Notes under the pieces: model-generated | The model's database searches: none | Seen by the model: the letters and a program-made list of their open reading frames with translations, nothing else | What the model was told of the DNA's origin: nothing | Made by a program: the position numbers and the translations under genes | Shown here: positions 5,801 through 7,808 of the stretch, piece by piece | Layout: each line of letters starts with the position of its first letter | Position numbering within the stretch: position 1 is the stretch's first letter | Assembly (NCBI GenBank): GCA_002493755.1 | Contig: DKZT01000038.1 | Span: forward strand, 1 to 7,808 | Reading direction: 5' to 3' | DNA length: 7,808 nt | Source of the DNA: Ruminococcaceae bacterium UBA7067 | GTDB taxonomy: Bacteria > Bacillota > Clostridia > Oscillospirales > Acutalibacteraceae

Positions 5801-7723
5801 ATTACGTTCTCCGAAATTATCCTGAACATAAATATTACTGCTTCCGACCTGCTGAGCACGCTTATATGATGAATAATCATTATCATCCCATTGGCTTGCG
5901 TCAGGTCCAAAAGCGTCGTATAGCGAATAGGATAATGATTCTGACTGCTTGTTCAGATTATCTTTATATTCATTGGACAGCTTCAATCTTCTGATAAATA
6001 CAATTTTTCCTCTTACATCTCCTAATTTAGGAACAATACCGCCACTGCCTTTTGCAGGTCGATAAATAGGATAATCCCCATTCTTTATGTATTTGAGAAT
6101 ATGATTTGCAACATCCTCATCATCACCGAACGAATGGCCGTCAGCCTTTAATGTCATAATAATAGTTTCCTTAGGGTGAAGCTTGAGAAAATCCCTTGCA
6201 GTCTGCATGACCTCCTCCAGCTCAAGTATAGCTTCATTCTGGTTCTGGCAGAGGAACGTTGAAAAACCGTGTATAATATTAGGGTCATCCTCAAACTTTG
6301 CGCTTGCACTGTCAATTCTCATATCCCATGCTCTTATACCGGCATTCAGCTGTTCATTCAGATATAATTGCTGACAGATTGCATGGGATTTCTGACTGAT
6401 ATCATTGGTACTCAGATTTGTTGCACCTGCATCGTGTGTTCCGGGCATATTTACCTCAGAGAGATACATACTGTCGGGAAGCTTTGACATCCAGTTTCCG
6501 TGATTTATTTCTTCATCTGTTGTATCTGTGTAAGAATTATAATCGTTCTGATTCAACATATGGAGTTCCCAAGGAAAAGCCGTTTTGCTTTGGACAAGCT
6601 TGAATCCATTTTTGTCATTATTGTTATTATATCCGCCTTCAATTGAAGCGAAAAGACAGCTGTTTACATTATAAATATAGTAAACATTCTGTTTTCCCTC
6701 TACGGGAATAAATCTCCAGAACTGACTGGCGTGTGTTGTTCCCTGTTCATTCCAGATATGTAATACAACTTCATTATCCGAGGTGTGTTCATCCACACTT
6801 TGGTTGTCAACATCCCACACTAAATCACGAATATTGGGTTCGTCCTCTAAGACTGTAAAGCTGCGCAATCGATAGGCGTGTTTTTCTTCAACCCATTCTG
6901 CGCTGATTTTTGAAGAAGTTCCTATGTAAAATAAATGCAAACAGTTTCCTATAGCACCCATGTAATGATTCATATTGACATCACAATCATAGCCCGGAGG
7001 ATTAAGAGTAAACATCGGAGCGCCTTCTTGGGGAGTGCAAACACCGTTCTTACTGCCTGACAGTTTTTCTTCATTACCTGTAAGCAGATAGTCTTCAGAT
7101 GTAATAATCCATTTTTTTCTGTCGGATTCATTAGCAGTAACAAGCTTTGCTTCCCTTTCAATCTTGTTATTCCTGACTCCTACATAAAGCTTAGCTTTTC
7201 TGCAGTATATATAATATGTGTCTTTTTCGCCCGGTACGGGAATAAACTGAAAATGCTGATTATACTTTGTATATCCTTTTTTATTATCATATTCCAGTAC
7301 TTTAGAATTCTGATGAAGAACTTCGTCGGTTTCTTCATTGTCGCCCTCGGTATCTATCCAATAAGGATTATCGGGATTCTTATAACGAATACCGTAATAA
7401 CCGTTTCCTACATCCATGAATTCCATTGTGCAGTTTTTACCGTATTGATAATCAAGATGTACTACGGCGTTGCGACCGGTACCGTTTCCGTTCATATTCC
7501 ATCTGAAAATAGAGCGTCTTATTTCTGTCAACGGTGCGTCTGTATTATCAGCCGTATCCTTCAGCCATATATAATACGTTTTGCTCGTATCAAATGTCGC
7601 ATAACCCGAACTCTCACTTGCCGTATCATCAACCGTAACTGCCATGGCACTTATTCCTGAAAAAATAATTGTCAATGACAGGATAATTGACATTACAACT
7701 TTTGAAACTTTTAAAATTTTCAT
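2843..7723 (-). CDS. Secreted, anchored PI-PLC fused to beta-trefoil-like and GLUG-repeat regions
   Basis: A 1626-residue surface protein. ATG 7723 is chosen because GAAAGGAA lies 7 nt upstream and it directly begins a signal peptide (1-28, ending SAMA). Residues about 48-390 contain two FxFIPV-G-YYIY segments typical of beta-trefoil/ricin-like lectin folds. Residues about 405-580 are a PI-specific phospholipase C X domain, which cleaves phosphatidylinositol to diacylglycerol and inositol phosphate without calcium in bacteria. PGTHDAG carries His430, DMRID carries Asp467 and Arg469, IIHG carries His485, and LHPKETIIMTLK and RGKIVFIRR follow; these match His32, Asp67, Arg69 and His82 of the Bacillus enzyme in order and spacing. 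A HTHTY..CTIC linker (about 733-752), two GLUG blocks, a beta domain (about 1450-1565), an Asn/Thr-rich linker, PINTG (1594-1598), a membrane helix and an RAKRR tail complete it. It probably acts outside the cell on host or dietary PI/GPI lipids (inference). Confidence 0.92.
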   Translation of the reverse strand: MKILKVSKVVMSIILSLTIIFSGISAMAVTVDDTASESSGYATFDTSKTYYIWLKDTADNTDAPLTEIRRSIFRWNMNGNGTGRNAVVHLDYQYGKNCTMEFMDVGNGYYGIRYKNPDNPYWIDTEGDNEETDEVLHQNSKVLEYDNKKGYTKYNQHFQFIPVPGEKDTYYIYCRKAKLYVGVRNNKIEREAKLVTANESDRKKWIITSEDYLLTGNEEKLSGSKNGVCTPQEGAPMFTLNPPGYDCDVNMNHYMGAIGNCLHLFYIGTSSKISAEWVEEKHAYRLRSFTVLEDEPNIRDLVWDVDNQSVDEHTSDNEVVLHIWNEQGTTHASQFWRFIPVEGKQNVYYIYNVNSCLFASIEGGYNNNNDKNGFKLVQSKTAFPWELHMLNQNDYNSYTDTTDEEINHGNWMSKLPDSMYLSEVNMPGTHDAGATNLSTNDISQKSHAICQQLYLNEQLNAGIRAWDMRIDSASAKFEDDPNIIHGFSTFLCQNQNEAILELEEVMQTARDFLKLHPKETIIMTLKADGHSFGDDEDVANHILKYIKNGDYPIYRPAKGSGGIVPKLGDVRGKIVFIRRLKLSNEYKDNLNKQSESLSYSLYDAFGPDASQWDDNDYSSYKRAQQVGSSNIYVQDNFGERNADTKYEYFTGTIDDATDKKLTADGNAYLFNYSAAKDNLDQPRAIDAKLMKESRLNQPTSLSELKTVGIVMTNYIDAKLSRRIYMTNFITEHTHTYSDNGFCTICDQYQPVALNSSGVYEIGNAGQLFWFASLVNGDNTHADFDKQDAGANAVLVKDINLESREWSPIRDYTGVFDGQNHTISNLKITKTPHDTGLFRSVYGTIKNFTVKGEMIISTDGDYIGGVVGYADGSTISNVASYVNISNTAGVLKHVGGVVGYIANKDTFVDKCLYYGTIDIKNSTDCIGGIVGYTNAGARISNCANHGTVTTSKSGAYTGGILGYVNNTNPTIKDCYNYGTVSNGDSTQYCGAIIGWARNYTTSNIDNNYYLGRSSTLAFGSDSKSGATAVSETAYEFSTGEVTYLLNHKVTDGTQVWYQNIDNGKTPDDYPVFEGGTVYYLEYKDGYSNTYSEKPEPDEFDKDEDGNFIIRTYDDLVKLSSVVRSDYEQYGSHSYTLVNNIVAPADSVWTQGIGSVKDNKPFNGTFIGNDYSIIGLNIDSPEYGGLFEVIGENGCVKDLTVFDCDFNTSSKTAGGIAAVNKGKIDHCTSGVNLTSGIIDPENKHIVAAELNSSINGEISGGVVGENSGLIIGCRNSSVVKGTNCGGVAGVNTGIISGCANNGSVGTTESLVSGGLVAMNGGTIECSYNSANLIGKTNNSETNKNITGSIAGENGYDGLIPTVTNVFYFTSDVLPAFGKELTQDPNKDNTDNANISASSADYFRDAEFLDALNKVCAESDYASEVKWEQRTLANKGCPTVIGCNLKRSVKSAGNNITVEGVMHKDLNITYSTCKANTADYNLLSSSVGNKKILQAYSVSLTDNDGNFIPTELWCSGLFKITLPVENKNVQLAGINEDGSIVYCEPDSVENGMAVFTVSHPMSFAVVETDAKNPSSGNNTNTGNNKTDVINTTNNGTPINTGSTIPVVVLLIAAFSLIVIFRAKRRNRIG
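2857..2862 (-). promoter_or_regulatory. Ribosome binding site for the TTG start at 2850
   Basis: GAAGGA lies inside the last codons of the PI-PLC gene, 6 nt before TTG 2850. There is no ATG nearby in this frame, so this site decides in favour of a TTG start and an 8-nt gene overlap. Confidence 0.7.
3660..4188 (-). other. Second GLUG repeat block of the PI-PLC surface protein
   Basis: Residues about 1180-1355 hold a second set: GGLFEVIGENG, GGIAAVNKG, GGVVGENSG, GGVAGVNTG, GGLVAMNGG and GSIAGENGY. Between about 1000 and 1170 lies a linker with a repeated lead-in (FNGTFIGNDYSIIGLNI) matching the lead-in of block one, so the two blocks look like an ancient duplication. The units are shorter and Asn-richer than those of block one. 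Confidence 0.75.
4735..5150 (-). other. First GLUG repeat block of the PI-PLC surface protein
   Basis: Residues about 858-997 hold five units beginning GGVVGYADG, GGVVGYIAN, GGIVGYTNA, GGILGYVNN and CGAIIGWARN. Most units follow the pattern GG-hydrophobic-hydrophobic-G-[YW], a short turn, I-x-[ND]-C, then a YGTV-like strand. Just before them, GLFRSVYGTIKNFTV and FDGQNHTISNLKI are the usual lead-in. GLUG units of this kind occur in bacterial surface proteins and are predicted to stack as a right-handed beta-solenoid, suitable as a stalk. Confidence 0.8.
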
Positions 7724-7730
7724 AAAAAAC

Positions 7731-7738
7731 TTCCTTTC
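7731..7738 (-). promoter_or_regulatory. Ribosome binding site deciding the 7723 start
   Basis: GAAAGGAA ends 7 nt before ATG 7723. The in-frame ATG at 7762 has no such site and would put a polar 13-residue extension before the signal peptide, so 7723 is the real start. Confidence 0.85.
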
Positions 7739-7760
7739 TGTATTATTTATTTGAAAATTC

Positions 7761-7791
7761 ATAACACTTAAACAATCGTTGATTGTCTAAG
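7761..7791 (-). promoter_or_regulatory. Candidate promoter overlapped by a 25-bp dyad
   Basis: On the minus strand TAGACA (7789-7784) and TGTTAT (7766-7761) are separated by 17 nt, a weak but correctly spaced sigma-70-type pair in the leader of the PI-PLC gene. An imperfect inverted repeat, CTTA-G-ACAATC / GATTGT-T-TAAG with an AAC centre (7767-7791), covers the -35 and the spacer, where a repressor would bind. It has no T-run after it, so it is less likely to be a terminator of an upstream gene. Confidence 0.4.
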
Positions 7792-7808
7792 CAATGAATT
7801 GACTACGA

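Noticed and set aside
7253..7660. Plus-strand open frame of 135 codons with hydrophobic segments
   Set aside because: Antisense to the beta-trefoil-like region; hydrophobicity is an artefact of the reverse of Asp/Asn/Lys/Tyr-rich codons, and the minus frame has clear domain motifs.

Overview
The window looks like a surface-protein locus from a low-to-mid-GC Gram-positive gut bacterium, most likely a Clostridia/Oscillospiraceae (Ruminococcus- or Eubacterium siraeum-like) lineage. This is inferred from the A-rich purine ribosome binding sites, the sortase-like anchors, the PI-PLC/GLUG architecture and the secreted GSTEVTA-type proteins. It is pattern recognition, not a database result. Every gene I accept lies on the minus strand, so transcription runs from high to low coordinates.

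Region by region, in transcription order. 7724-7808 is a leader with a 25-bp imperfect dyad and a possible promoter. 7723-2843 encodes a 1626-residue secreted, probably wall-anchored protein: signal peptide, beta-trefoil-like N-terminal region, a PI-specific phospholipase C X domain with visible catalytic residues, two blocks of GLUG repeats, a C-terminal beta domain and a PINTG-type sorting signal. 2850-2341 (TTG start, overlapping the previous stop by 8 nt) encodes a single-pass membrane protein with an extracellular beta-type domain. 2257-1637 encodes a secreted 206-residue beta-rich protein. 1613-1284 encodes a 109-residue mini-protein with signal peptide, the same GSTEVTA motif and an STG plus membrane-helix tail. 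A strong bidirectional terminator with a C(UUCG)G loop at 1202-1251 closes the cluster.

Downstream of the terminator, 1116-177 is a decayed multicopper oxidase gene with its own ribosome binding site. It carries a frameshift in an A/T run, an in-frame TAG and a truncated 3' end. It runs into 1-213, a dense array of hairpins that resembles the right end of an IS200/IS605 (TnpB-type) element, including a possible omega-RNA-like structured 3' region. No intact transposase is present.

Working model (inference): the four upstream genes form one surface module. The PI-PLC fusion would act on phosphatidylinositol or GPI-like lipids outside the cell, the GLUG blocks would serve as stalk or adhesin, and the three small proteins would be accessory or structural surface components. 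The oxidase pseudogene and the mobile-element end are unrelated to that module.
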